Shown piece by piece: positions 48,011 through 60,826 of a stretch of DNA of 64,000 nucleotides; positions within the stretch are counted from its first letter, which is position 1; every line of letters begins with the position of its first letter. Source of the DNA: Sphagnum compactum (lineage: Eukaryota; Bryophyta; Sphagnopsida; Sphagnales); contig OZ234502.1 of NCBI GenBank assembly GCA_965153455.1, positions 7,843,495-7,907,494 of the forward strand, in the 5' to 3' direction. The notes under the pieces are model-generated. The model saw only the letters and a list, made by a program, of their open reading frames with translations, searched no databases and was not told the origin of the DNA. The position numbers were made by a program, and so were the translations under genes.

Positions 48011-49212
48011 CCCATTTTTTTGTAATGAAATAATTTTGTTAACTTACAACCTAGGAATTATCCTTTGGGTGACTATTTAGTGTTTTGCATAATAATAGGT
48101 GTTTCAGGATATATTGATTAATGGGGAATTATTCATCCCTATTTTTTCAATAAATGAATTGATAGAAAATGAATTTAAAAACTAATAATATTGTCTTATC
48201 TATCTTAGTTTAAATTTTTGTCCTAAATTATGAATGTACCAAAAGAAAAAAACACAAAAAGAGTCATGAAGAGGCCTAATAAAAGGTCACATGATCTAAA
48301 CTAATGAACAAGAGTTACTATCTAATTATTATTAATTTTAAAATCATTAATCTAATGTAAACTCTTCCCACCAAACAACCATCTAACAAGTCTTACAACA
48401 TTTTTCAAACATGCCATATGACATAGTTGGGCTATATTCATTCCATTTTGAGAAAAAAAATAGTTTTGAAAATGTATGTTAGGATGTTGTTTTAGTTTTT
48501 TAGAGATGCATCAATCTAAGTCTTTTCAACATTTCATTTGGTATTTTTGTAACCTAGAAATTGTTTTTGTTCTTCTTATGTCAAAATTTATCATTTACTA
48601 ACACAATTGCATAATGATGAAGAACAATGTTACCTAGTAGCAACATGTTGGGTCAATGAAACCATAGTGTTCATTACTAACCAACCTGAAACCTCACAAA
48701 TCTTTTTTGTGACAAATTCTACTCAAGCACTTATCAACGGCCATTACATCATGATTTCCACTAATAGTTGCATTCCTTGGTTTGTGAGATCCAAGAGATC
48801 CTTGAAGTGACAAAGAGGACTAACAAAGTGTTGCTTGAGAGAGAGAGATTGGGGGGCCTATCTCAATGCTTGGCCATATGGCATATACCTAACCTAACTC
48901 TTAGGTTACTCTACAAGAGTTATATGTGGTACCATGATAACAAAATGTGGGCCCTCAAACCAAAATTCTTTCTTCACTCCACCAAATTGTTTTCATTTTC
49001 TGCATGTTCTTAATGAGGTTCTCTTTTGTGCTTTCCACTTAACAAAAGTGGAAGGTGTTTGGTTGGTAGATTCCGATTTTTAGTGCATGTCGGTTGTTGG
49101 GGCATTTTGCCTTGGAGCTTTTTGGAGCTTCTTGCATCCTATTCTCCCATGAGAATGTCGTGGTGCTGCGGTGCTCCAAAGAGATTCATTATTTTGTGGA
49201 CCGTGAAAGAAA
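48011..49212. other. AT-rich intergenic DNA left of the minisatellite
   Basis: The plus frames 48607-48810 and 48768-49013 have protein-like composition but no family I can name. They may be transposon relics. Confidence 0.4.
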
Positions 49213-49527
49213 GTAACCATGATTGCGTAATTTTGAGCACAATTCGGTACAACCCAAGTAACCATGATTGCGTAATTTTGAGCACAATTCGGTACAACCC
49301 AAGTAACCATGATTGCGTAATTTTGAGCACAATTCGATACAACCCAAGTAACCATGATTGCGTAATTTTGAGCACAATTCCGTACAACCCAAGTAACCAT
49401 GATTGCGTCATTTTGAGCACAATTGGGTACAACCCAAGTAACCATGATTACGTAATTTTGAGCACAATTGGGTACAACCCAAGTAACCATGATTGGGTAA
49501 TTTTGAGCACAAGTGGTTACAACCCAA
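49213..49527 (+). repeat. minisatellite, 45-bp unit x 7
   Basis: Units start at 49213, 49258, 49303, 49348, 49393, 49438 and 49483; each begins GTAACCATGATTGCGTAATT. Early units are nearly identical and the last three drift. Because 45 is a multiple of 3, both strands stay open and give repetitive 179- and 181-codon frames. I read those as artefacts of the period, not genes. Confidence 0.93.
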
Positions 49528-50170
49528 GTTTCACGTGTGTCTTTGGAAAGTTGGTAGAGCTTTGATTTCATATACTTGAAAAGATTGCTACCTATAGGTT
49601 GTTGTGTATTCAATTTGTTGTGCATGGAAGAAGGGTTGGGGGGTGTTATTGTCTACTTGGATGAGGAGTCTAACTTCCAAAGGACACTTGTCACTATTGA
49701 ATCTATGCCAAAAGCTTTGTAGAACATGCTGGCCAATGGAGATAAAAAAGCTAGTGGGTTTCCAAAAGCCAAAAAGCCAAAAGAAAAACTTCATTAGATT
49801 CTAGCTACTTTTTTTGATGGGTTTTTATTCTAGATATTTCAATGGATGATGGTTAAGCCCATTGAAAAAAAAGGGCCACAATTAGATAGATGGGTTCCCA
49901 AAGTCAACATTTGTGTGCAATTATTTGATGCAAAAGACAAGAAAATAATTTACAACTAGTTTGTTGTTGCCTTTAGAGTGAAGAAGCCAACAAAAGATAT
50001 ATATTTGGGGGAAGGAAGGAAGGAAACTGGCTTGTTGTACAATATATTATTCCATAATTTCCTTCGGTTGTACAATATTCGGTGTGCCAAATATTATGTT
50101 ATTATGCATGTCCAGCTACAAGGACCCTCTTATTATTATTATTATTACATCAACTCATATGCCAATTTTT

Positions 50171-50560
50171 GGGCTATAGTGAACCAGCAACCCACCAGCA
50201 CACCATCCATTGGATGTTTTTTTGCCTGTTGTAACAACTCAGTTGTGGATGAACTTCAACTGAGTTAATATCTGGTTTCACCTTCATAACCCATCTTGTA
50301 AGAAGTAAGTCCTATTATAGGTAAGATAGGTAAGAAAATAGATTACTACTAGGAAAGTAGATAGTTTATACCTAGTAGGTAAGGGCTGGTTTTTACTACC
50401 TACCTAGGTTGATAGGTAGTAAAAGTAGCAACCGAGCTAACCGACATGGTTAGTTAGGGAACTGGAACCCAACAGAAAACTGTTTCCTCATCACTTGTCA
50501 TCCATCCTTCATGGTGCACTGGTGGGTGCTGGTTCCAAGCACCCACTCCATGATGGCCGG
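50171..50560. mobile_element. family A non-autonomous TIR element, copy 3
   Basis: The left end is TATAGTGAACCAGCAACCCACC and the right end GGTGGGTGCTGGTTCC. The right end is followed by a 20-odd-bp insertion with a second CACCCACT and then TGGCCGG, which matches the outer end of copy 2. The interior shares CATTGGATG, ACTCAGTTGTGGATGAAC, GTTTCACCTT, ACATGGTTAG and AACTGTTTCCTCATCAC with the other copies. Confidence 0.75.
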
Positions 50561-52080
50561 ACAAAACACACAGAGGAACTAAGAGTCTGGTCACCAAACT
50601 TGCCTAAACTTGTAGAGAGCTTTACTAAACTTGGCATATACATATACCCAAAAGCACAAAAGAAATTCATGCACAATAAAGTTATCCGTAAAGTCAGGCG
50701 ATTAGGGGTCGAGAATGGCCAGTTTTGGCATAATAGGGGCATCAAATGCGTACCCTCGGAATGAAATTTTACAAAACGAAGTAACTGTGACCCAAACTAG
50801 TTTTTGGTGGTAAACTGAGTTTCATTCCCTCTTTCCTTTTTCCCGAGCGCCTCCACTCACTGCTGCTACATATATTTTCACTGCTCCTACCTATACAACT
50901 ACAATAATTACTCTCGAACCTTGTGCATTAAATGCTGAGTTTCAACATTTCATGTTGAAAATTTCATTACTTTGCAGATATCACTGAAAGAGAGGATAGG
51001 GGGTGAAAGAGAGGGTGACTTTAGGGATAAAGTTAATATATATATAGGACTCTTTCAGAAGAGGAAAGCTATGGGTGTGAACAAGTGCAATGGTAATGTC
51101 AGTGAAGGAAAAAAATGAAGAATATGTCCCAAATTGATACCAGTCCATTTTGGTGATACATACCCAAGTACATACTCAAGTGTGTACCCAAATACATACT
51201 CATTGAAACCCTATATACCAGACCAACATTAGTCCATTCCTGTCTTGGGTGATTCTTTGATTTTGTTAATAACCGCCGGTTCCAGGTATTTGAAAAATAA
51301 TCAGATTTGAAGAATCATCCACCAGTTTTGGGTATTTGATAAAATCAGATTCAAATAACCGACGGGTTTTGGGTATTGGAGAAGAAAATTCAAAAGCCAA
51401 GAACTGCTAGTTGAGTTTTCTAAGTGGTTATTTGACGGTTTCAAACTTTTGGGAACCATGGGTATATATTGAAACTAGGGATTTGAATATTTAGAACCAC
51501 AGTAATATATTAGAATTAGGTATTTATTTATTTATTTATTTGAAAACAACCAGTTATGAACCCTGAGAACCACCCTGATACCCAATTTGGCGCAGTTTCT
51601 AATAATCACCCAACATCGGTCCATTCTTGCAATATAGGAAGGAGTCTCAATGTAGTGCTTTCTTAATATGATAAACTTGGGCTTTGTGTTGTTGCACATT
51701 ACCAACGATGATCAATTGATTAATGAAAAATTTTAATTGATTTCGATGTGGAAATTAAGTTTCATTTTGAATGAAAATATTGAATGACATTGGGGACATG
51801 CAAATTGAATTGAATTCCAATTCAATTGAAAAGAAATGGGATGCAAATTGGTGGAGAAAGTATTTGAAATTTGCAAACAAAAGTATGATGTTGAAACAAA
51901 TAATAAAAGACAATATAGATCTAAAAACACATCTTTCCATGCCTCTTTTCTTGGGAATGGGCTAAACATACTTCAATTTGGAATCGTTCAAGTGACAATG
52001 AGTTACAAATTATGGAATCTAAAGTTGTCCTACCTAAATTAGCTCCAATGAATCATCGTCATTGAATTTTTTTGAAAATA
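50561..52080. other. intergenic DNA, nothing beyond short repeats
   Basis: Contains ACATACCCAAGT-like short repeats (51156-51205), the 45-bp repeat described separately and (TTTA)n near 51525-51540. Confidence 0.45.
51265..51405 (+). repeat. short diverged tandem repeat, about 45 bp x 3
   Basis: ATAACCGCCGGTTCCAGGTAT, ATCCACCAGTTTTGGGTAT and ATAACCGACGGGTTTTGGGTA start successive units, each followed by a TTTGA..AA..CAGATT-like tail. Confidence 0.5.
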
Positions 52081-52500
52081 GTGATGATCCATAGCAAGAT
52101 TTTGGCAAATGAAATATATAAAAACTTTAAGCATCCTTCTATAATTTTGGCTACCTATTGGAACCTAATATATAAATCTTATTTTAATATTATTTTCAAA
52201 GATTGGTGACTAAAATCCTAAAAACTCACTTTTTTCACATTGCCCTTCAAAGTGACACCACCAAAAAAAGGGGGGGGGCTGCAAATCCTACAAAGGTTCT
52301 TTTTGGGAAATAATGGCACAAAGTCACCATATTTAGAGGGGAAAGAAAAAATTGGAAGTCGTCGGATCTGTCTAGAGCATAGCTTCTAGGATGTCGATAG
52401 AATATTGTGGGGTTCCAAAAAATTATACTTTGCTCTATGATGTGTAGCCAAATTTGGCTAAACCCTCTTCTAAAAGATTGCCAGTCCACCTACCTCACAA
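52081..52500. repeat. family C pair, plus then minus orientation
   Basis: 52081-52180 carries TGATGATCCATAGCAAGA, ACTTTAAGCATCCTTCTATA and TTTTGGCTACCTATTGGAAC. 52415-52500 carries the inverted end (GTGTAGCCAAATTTGGCTAA, AAAGATTGCCAGTCCACC). The two copies could fold on each other across about 240 bp. Confidence 0.55.
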
Positions 52501-55500
52501 ATTTGAAAAAGAAACCCTGGATTAATCCTGTGGAGAGAAGTGATTAATCTATGTTGACTCTATGGCAAGGGACTTTTAATATCCTCTTTTGCTTCAGAAC
52601 ATGTTTGATATTTATTAAGAAGCATTTTTCCTTTTTTGACAAGAATTGAACTTAGCAAGGCATCGACCACGGGTTTCTTTGTGAATTTTTTTATTTAAAA
52701 AATTCGCAATTTTTCCCCCTAAAACTAGCTAAATTAATTGAATTTGCACTAGAAAAGGGAAAAAAAAAAAAAACAAAATTTTTTTTCTTTTTTTGGGTCA
52801 AAAAAGTAACAAAACATTATTATGGGCACTAACCAATGAATTTTATGTAATGTATAGGAATTAACTTTGAAAGTACAAACAAAAGACTCATGTCTTTGTT
52901 ATTTGGAAACTAGTTTTTTGTTTTTTGAACATTCCAATTTTTTAAACAGCCTTTTTATATGAAATGAATGCTAATGTTTCCATTGTATGCAAAAGAAATG
53001 TATTTTTATATGCTTCATGTATATTAGGGCATTCTGAACTTTATGTTACAAAATGACAAACAATGTTCATATTTTTTGAAACGTGTTTTTTTCTTATGTA
53101 TAATGCAAACTATACATGCTTGGTCATGGCTCCATTAACCGCGATTGCACCCAATTTGATGGTCTAAGTTTTGGGTTTGACCTTTTATTGAGCCTAAAGT
53201 AATTTAGGCTACAATCAATCACAATAAGTTCATGTTAATGACAAACACCTTACTAGTAACTATCATTTCATAGACCTTTAAATTGTGATTGTAGGGTGGG
53301 TATTTGATGAGGATATTTGGCTAGGTATCCCATTTGGAATTTTGAAAACAATAATTATAATGAAAAAACTAAGAAAACACATTAATATGTCACAATGGTT
53401 TTAAAAAAGAAACATTCGTCAAAGTTCGAATGTTCCATTAGTTTTTGACTGACTGAGTTTTAGTCTTTCACATTGGATTTGTTTTGAAAGGTGTGGGATA
53501 ACACCTAGTGCATCTATTTTTCTCATTTACTAGTTGTGCCAAACAACTTGTTAGTTATTTGTGTGTGCATGTTAAACAAGATTTGAGATAATTTACCAAT
53601 ACACTTAGATAACTAAGGTACTTAACGATAATAAATCTTCAAAATGGTTGGAAATGAACACATCCAAGAAATAAAAAATTTATGAATCCAATGTTCAAAT
53701 CAATGTTTAGCCTAGTTGCTTCCTTAGTGGGTGGGGAAGAGGTTTGAAGATTATTTGGACTCAATAATGATTAAAGATGATGATTGTTGATATAAAGAAG
53801 TTTGAAATGAAAACACATAGATTAATGTGGTTTCACTCTACTATTGTGAAGAACTATTGCGTTCAACCTTGCAACTTGTGCAATAAAAGAACTTAGTGCT
53901 CAACCTCCACATGTCATTTCATATAATTTATCCCATATTTTTGTTGTATGCACAAATGCCCCTCTTTCCTTTATCCTCTATTCAATTTTATTAAGAGGGA
54001 CAACTTGAAGAAAACAAATGAAACAAAACATCTATTGCATTTATCAATGGTAAGGACCTCACCATCATTTGTAATAAAAAAAACCCAAGTTGAGGACTTG
54101 CAATTATAAGTTGCCCAAAATTTGTCTTCTTTATGCAAAGTCAATAAAGTTTCTACCAATCAAGAGTTTTGAATGGCACGTCTCAATGCTTATGTATTAA
54201 CACATGTGGATGAAGAAGCTTAGGTGTTTTTCAATGTAGGATCATCTAGAGGCAAGGAGACAAGAAAGGCATTTTCATTTGAAAATTAAGATTGTCTTTT
54301 TCATTTGGTGATGGGCCTAAAGCCTTCAAGTCCAAATGCCTTTGCCAACTTCATAATCAACATAGCCTTACACAGAAAATCAAAACATGACTCAAGATTT
54401 TGCTTTCACTTCCATCCTTCTATTTTTTAAAACCCACTTATAAACCAAAATCAAACTCTTCAATATTACAAAACCATGGTTTTTATGTTATTAGCATTAT
54501 GACTAAGTTAATTGTAAAGTCAAAGTTATTAACATGAAATGATCAATTGTGTTCAATTTGACGAACACCTTGGGGGAAAGGAGGGACACTCTTCTCTGAA
54601 TTTAAAAAATATGTGAATAAAACATAGGGTGCCATATATTGGTTGTTTGATAAAAATTTTAATTTAATTAGTTTTATAATAGGCTTTTTTAATTCATTTA
54701 TATAGGGTATGCATTAATCCCCAATTATTTAAAAATAATAAAATTCACAACATATGTATTAAAGATTTTAAATATTGATTGTCAATAGGTTCAATTAGTA
54801 GGTTAGTAATTGAACTAGTATTAGTAATTGATTTCATTAATATGAATGGGTTTTAGTCAATTAATAATTTAATGAATGAATTACTATTAACAAGTGAAAT
54901 AGTTCCATTTATGCAAAAATCTTGGTTGTGGCAAGATCATGCACATGACCTATTTTCTAAACATTAGATCATACATTCATCATTTTCCTTTTGCCTTTGT
55001 TTGTTTTGAATGAAGTTGAATGGTTGATGGCTCAAAACATCATATTTGTATTTATTTGGTAGGACTTGTAATTTATCCATCCAAGGGATCATTTGATTTT
55101 ATTCTTTTCACTACATTTTTCAAACCTCAAAAAATGGGGGTTATCATGTGTTCATTCTTCTTGATCAAGTACTATAATATTAATTTTAAATAAATGTAGG
55201 GTCTCAAAATTTAATGCAAAAACAAAATATAACTAAATTTATACAGGCTTAAATATGTGCATGTTAAAATATAGGGTAATAATAGGGTGGGAAAAAAATG
55301 TCACCCAATACCCCCAAACAGTACCTTGTTTGAATAAGGTAGTGTAAAATTTTAACAATTGATGTCCCCCCTAAGGACTAACAAAAAAATTATATTTGCT
55401 CATTTTGATTGAAAAAATATCTAGTTATCTAATCAAATTGAACACTATATTATATATGTGACAAATGTAATGCCCATATAGAGTTATCCAGCTTAACTAA

Positions 55501-55889
55501 TTTGACTATTATGATTGAAATCAATCATTCAAATATGACAAATTGAGATTATAATGCCAATTTTGATGATGTGGCATTATTAAAATTGAAAAAAAAAATT
55601 TAAAACAAAATGTAATTACTAAAAAAATGAAGGTAGAATAGAATTTTCATGTTTCCAATTGTTATTTATAATAATTTTACTATTAAATATGAAGATAATT
55701 TTTTTGTTAAATGTTTTTAATGTCAAGTTGAAATCTTCAAAACCACAACAACTTTTACTACACTCAAATGGTACCATTGGAAAGCTCTAAATGACTACAA
55801 GTGCATTGAGGATTTTGACTTACGATGGAAGAATTATTATTAATAATTTTATCATTCAAAATTCAATAAAACCAATAAAAAAAACTTTA
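52501..55889. other. AT-rich gene desert
   Basis: No frame longer than 62 codons. The minus frame 53971-54159 has protein-like composition without a match. CG is rare. Confidence 0.55.
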
Positions 55890-56500
55890 GGGCAATTGGG
55901 GCACAGTCTTGATATTGTTGGAGAACCCCCATTGAGTAGAAGATATTGATATTTGAATTATTTCTATCATTGAAATTCAATAACAAATTAAATTTTTAGT
56001 GAAGATGAAAATTGGATTTCAAACTTAAGCTAAAAACATTTGGGTGCACTCTTGGTGTTCTTGGAAACCCTCAATGATTAGGATTTAATGGAGGTGATTT
56101 TATAATTTTTAGATTAAAGGTATACAAGATATTGAATTTTGAGCAATTTTTGATGCTAAAAATTTAGAAAAAAACTAAAATCAATTTTTGGTGAAAATCA
56201 AATTTGAGTTTCAGACTTAAGCTCTTGGTGTTATTTGGAAATATTTTAATGAATATCATTTAATGAGGCAATGTCATAATTTTTAAATTTAAGCTGCAAA
56301 TGATATTGAATTTTGAATAATTTTTTATCGCTTGAAATTGAATGACGAATGAGAACTCCATATTAATGTAAATGGAAATTGGATTTGAAACATAATTAAA
56401 GAAGTTGTGGGCCTACTTGTGGTGTTGTTGGAAAGCCTTCAATGAGTAGGATTTAATGGAGGTGATTAAATAAGTTTTTTACATTTTGAAATTAAAAGAC
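55890..56500 (+). repeat. diverged tandem repeat, period about 140-190 bp
   Basis: The block TTGGTGTTNTTGGAAANCC...AATGANTAGGATTTAATGGAGGTGA recurs near 55910, 56052, 56226 and 56415. Between blocks are GATATTGAATTTTGA-type and GAAAATTGGATTT-type stretches. Units are strongly diverged and the region is AT-rich. Confidence 0.6.
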
Positions 56501-57704
56501 ATTACCAAAAAAGTGTAATTACGAAGTTAAATTTGAAATAAATTAAACAATAGCAATCAAAGTAGCCCTAGGAACCAAGAATAAGGACTTTGAAATCATA
56601 AAAATACAAAGAAAACCATTTTGGTTGTGTGACACATGTAACTTAAATATAATGAATATTTGAAAAAATTTGCATCCAACACTAATTTACATGTAAATGT
56701 TTCCTATGTGCTTTAGAACACATCATAAAACATTCATTAGTCCTCAAGTATTTGTTTACCTGAAATCTTTGGTATTTGCATTTTTCAAACATTTTATAAA
56801 GAACTTGGAAAATGTATAATGGTATAATTTCATTGGCATTTGATATCTAACAATTAGTTGTTTATGATTCAAATTTGGTCAAACCTAACATTTTTATTAC
56901 TCTTATTGATTATTATAAAATATGAATATTATCAAGATACATTTTAGAATTTGTTTAAATCAAGAATCTTAAGGACATTAAATTGTGCATCAAAATTTAA
57001 ATAATGAACCATATTTTTATTTATTGCAACTTATAAAACTCATTAATCATTCCAAACTAAAAATATAATATAAAGGAAGAACATAATCCATAGTTGAATT
57101 TTGTGAATTGGAGTCCTTTGCAACCTGATATTCTTATTGGGTATTCCAATTGCAATTGAAGCCAATATATATAACAAATTTCTTGATGTATGCCTATTTG
57201 TGTCATTAATACCTACCTATTCCAAGCCTAACTACTTCATTCCTTTCACCAACCCACCTACATAAATATGAAAAGGCATGTTAATATGTGCCCTTTTGTA
57301 ATTGAATTTTCATAAATTTTCTTTTTACATTAGACATGTTTGAATGAATCATCATCAATCAAATTTAACTTTTATAGGTACAAGAATCAAAATTCATTTT
57401 TGTTACCAAATCAAATGGATGGTGGCTTGTAATCTTTGTTTTCAAGTTCAATTCAATTCAATTTGGTTTCAAATGAATTCCACTCAATTCACTTTAGTTA
57501 AATATGAACATAAAATCAAATAAAAAATATTTTTAAAAAATATATAATTGATTGAAATCCAAAGAGGTGGAAAACAAAAGCAAGTTACACCAATTAGTTT
57601 TAGTCAAATCTTTGACCACCAATCCAAGCTATAGTAAAGTGGTATGGCAACTATGCTAAAGTTTTTCATTATCTTTAAACTATTTACATGAAACCAAACT
57701 TGCC
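56501..57704. other. AT-rich DNA left of the DDE transposase relic
   Basis: No open frames of note. Some of it may belong to the same decayed element, but no terminal repeats were found. Confidence 0.45.
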
Positions 57705-58400
57705 TAGTACTTATGAGAAATTAAGCAAATGGTTTTTATTTGATTAGTTCATGTCCAAAGGTGAACTGAAGCCAAATTACAAAGGCATCATGGATGAAAT
57801 TGGTACAACCACAAAACCCAATAGGAAAAATACAAGTGTGTTAGAGGACTAACTTGATATTTGGGTTGGCAACCACTTGCTACTTCCATAGTCCAATTGG
57901 TCTTGTGTGAAATCATTGAATCCATGGCTCCTCAAATCATTCATGAAGGGCTTGGACATTTTATGATAATGGAAGCAACATTCTATGAATTGATGAAAAT
58001 TTTCAACTAATTGGTATGATGACTTCAAATAAACATGACTTGTGAGGATACCTTTTTAGTGAAAACATATAACATTCATACATCGTAATAGTCAACAATT
58101 AGGTGGTTCAAATCCATCTTGTTCCCATAGTAGGGGGAAAGGACACATAGGAAAGCAAAAGACAAAAAACATACCTAGGTTCCAATAATGGAAGATACAT
58201 GACACATGATCAAATTGTGTTTGTAGGAACAATGTAACGACACTACCAACCAAAAACACTAGAAGAATAATATGTATAGATCATGGTTGGGATCTTATTG
58301 GCTTTTCAACAAAAACCATTAACCAACACTTCACACCACCAAGCAATTTGTAGGCACAACTTGTTGCCCTACCTTCAATTGCAAATTGAAAATAGAGTGA
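57705..58400 (+). pseudogene. DDE-type transposase relic, frameshifted
   Basis: Peptide stretches in more than one plus frame follow the order of a plant/fungal DDE transposase type I recall. First is a helix-rich N-terminal part with WFLFD, GELKPNYKG and GTTTKPN (57730-57825). Next is a stretch with IVQLVLCEIIESMAPQII (from about 57882). Then come DHGWDLIGF (58279-58305) and NLLPYLQLQIE (from about 58359), which would lie before the second catalytic acid. Stops and frame changes interrupt it, and at least one stop (TAG at 57745) stands where the family has Trp. Catalytic residues cannot be placed. Family assignment is from memory and needs a profile search. Confidence 0.45.
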
Positions 58401-60273
58401 CACCACTTTGAATAACCATTAGGTGAAAACACGGTCAAAGGAGCCAAAAGCGCCAAGGTAAAAGTCATTTTCCAAGTATTGTACATGACACATGTCATTT
58501 TTGTGTTGGTTTATAATTTTAAAATTTGCATTTCGAATAACCCCTTTAACATTGTATTTTAGATATAAATACATTGTGATTAAAAATTGGTTTTATATCA
58601 CATATATTATACATTCATGCCCTCTATCACATAAACATGAACACCTTTTGCTAAAAACACATTTGAATCAAATGTGCTAAAATCAATTATAAAAACAATT
58701 TTCATCAATTCAAGTCCTTTTGCCCTTCTAATCATCAATGTTAAAATCATTTTCAATTTTCAAAAGAAATGGTGCACATTTGGTAGAAGGGTGTTTGCAA
58801 ACTATGATGACTTTATATGGATGTCACAATGGTAATTTTTATTGTATTTCTTAGATACAAGAAAATAAAATAAATAAAATTCATTGAAATAATTAAAAAA
58901 TGGATTCAATTATCTAAAGTTATCATAATTAACCTTCCAAGAATGAAAAATCAATTCAAAATCGTGGATAGCCAATAAGTAATGGACTTTTGAATTTTGC
59001 CCACACTTTTTGTCATGCTTACAAAACTCATGGATATGGATTTTTGTGTTATAATGTGTTAATCTTATATGTTTGAAACTTTGGGATATTGAATGAATTA
59101 CTTTTAAGAGACTAAAGATCCATTGAATGAATGGAATGTGATTTTAACTTATTATGTTATGGACTTTTTTAAACCCTAAAAATTGTAACTATTTTAAAAG
59201 TCATTTTAAGCATTTAAGAAAACATTTTAAAAAATAATTCGTTAGCAATATTTTTTATATGTCTTATAATATCATGATTTGAAATTGGAAATGGAAAAAA
59301 ATGTTACTTTCAATAACATTTATATATTCATATTTCAAGTCAGTTTTCAATTACATTAGAAAAGGATTTTGAAAAGGAACTTTAATATGCCGAAATTATG
59401 ACACCCTAATGTGTTTTTCGCCTAGAAAAAAAAGACGTTTGAAAAAAAACCAAGACTATCCATTATCAAGGTTTGAATGCTTTGAACATGCAAAAACATT
59501 TTTTATTTGTGTCAAACTTTGAGCATGTAAACTCTGCAATTAATGAAAAATATTTCAAAAAAATTATGACAATCCAAACTATTATGCTTCACTTGTGATC
59601 TTTCGAACATACAAAAATGCAATTTTTAGGAACGTCCACTCACTTGGGTGGCTCCTTTGATTGTGTTTTTACCCCATTACGTTTACGGAATAATTTATTT
59701 GGTAGATTTAGCCCCTTAACCCCCAACTTGAAGTTCAAAACAAACCACAAAAAAAACACAACCACTCCCATAACTTTAATCAAACCCCCTTGACTTTATT
59801 GTTCTTTAGATACTCATGTTGCAAAACAAACTGACCAAATCAAGACACCATGGAAACAACATACAAATTGAAATCAATATGTACAAATGCTTTAATACTA
59901 GCAAATATCACACCTCAATGGTGAAGTTATAGCACATGAATAGAACAAAAGAGGAGCGCATATCAATCAAAAAATATGTAAAGCTCCCAAAAACCCATTT
60001 CATCATAGAGGCATTCTAAAATTTGTTGTTAGTTTCCTAAGAACCCCAAATACACAAAACATAGTCTTTCTTGATAAACAACTAGTTGATTGACTTAACA
60101 AATCTAAAGCAAGGCAAGTGCATGAAAAAAAAAACAACAAACTTCAACAACTTGAAACAAAAAAATGTCACTTTAACAAACAACCAAAGCAAAATTATTT
60201 TCACCTCCTTATATGAGTTTTATGTAACTATTTGCATCAAAGTTTTCTACAATTTGTAATCTTCAACACTAAG
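58401..60273. other. AT-rich DNA between transposase relics
   Basis: No gene recognised. One 62-codon plus frame (58492-58680) is unremarkable. Confidence 0.5.
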
Positions 60274-60715
60274 TTAATCCTCTTTAAACAAACCAAATTT
60301 AACAAGTATTCCTTCATTCTTTTCAAGCAAATTTTTTTCAACATCCAAATTTTTTTCCATCAACTTAGCCCCTAAACCAACCACACACCCTAATTTAGGG
60401 TCATCTAACCAATTTTTCATGATTCGGATTAGCTTGTCCAAATTCTCAATTCCAAGATGACAATGCTTTAAACCTATGATAATCCCAACCATGTTATTTA
60501 AGATTCTTTTCGTTTCAATATGTGACCCCACAATCCCCATCACTTGGTTTGCAAGAAAACCAATATTTGGGAATTAATGTTCATGTTCCACCCACCAACT
60601 CAAAGGATTGAAAGTTTCATTTGGCATTGCAATCTATTTATGGAATGATAACTCAACTTTGAAAAGCCCCATGGTAACTTCCTCTATTGAAACCAAAACT
60701 TCAAATACACCCAAT
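60274..60715 (-). pseudogene. hAT transposase C-terminal dimerisation domain, decayed
   Basis: The minus frame reads NPLSWW, then FPNIGFLANQVMGIVGSHIE, ENLDKLIRIMKNW and DDPKLGC. These are hallmarks of the hAT C-terminal dimerisation region in the expected order. Two in-frame stops break it (TAG at 60634-60636, TAA at 60574-60576). Only the C-terminal end remains; the catalytic DDE part is absent, and the sequence upstream is replaced by a copia fragment on the other strand. The tail after LGC is Lys/Glu/Leu-rich and ends at 60274. Confidence 0.85.
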
Positions 60716-60826
60716 TTTGGTAAACGATAACACACTTCACTAAGGCCCTTTGTTGAACTTATCTTGAAATTACCATTCACATTTTCAATTACCTTAAAGA
60801 AACAATTAACTTACAATTTATTATGA

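Noticed and set aside
49026-49625. Two overlapping long frames (179 codons plus, 181 minus)
   Set aside because: Both arise because the 45-bp minisatellite period is divisible by 3; outside the repeat there is no domain or start context.
58101-58126. tRNA T-arm-like GGTGGTTCAAATCCATC
   Set aside because: No matching acceptor, D or anticodon arms upstream; it lies in the transposase relic.
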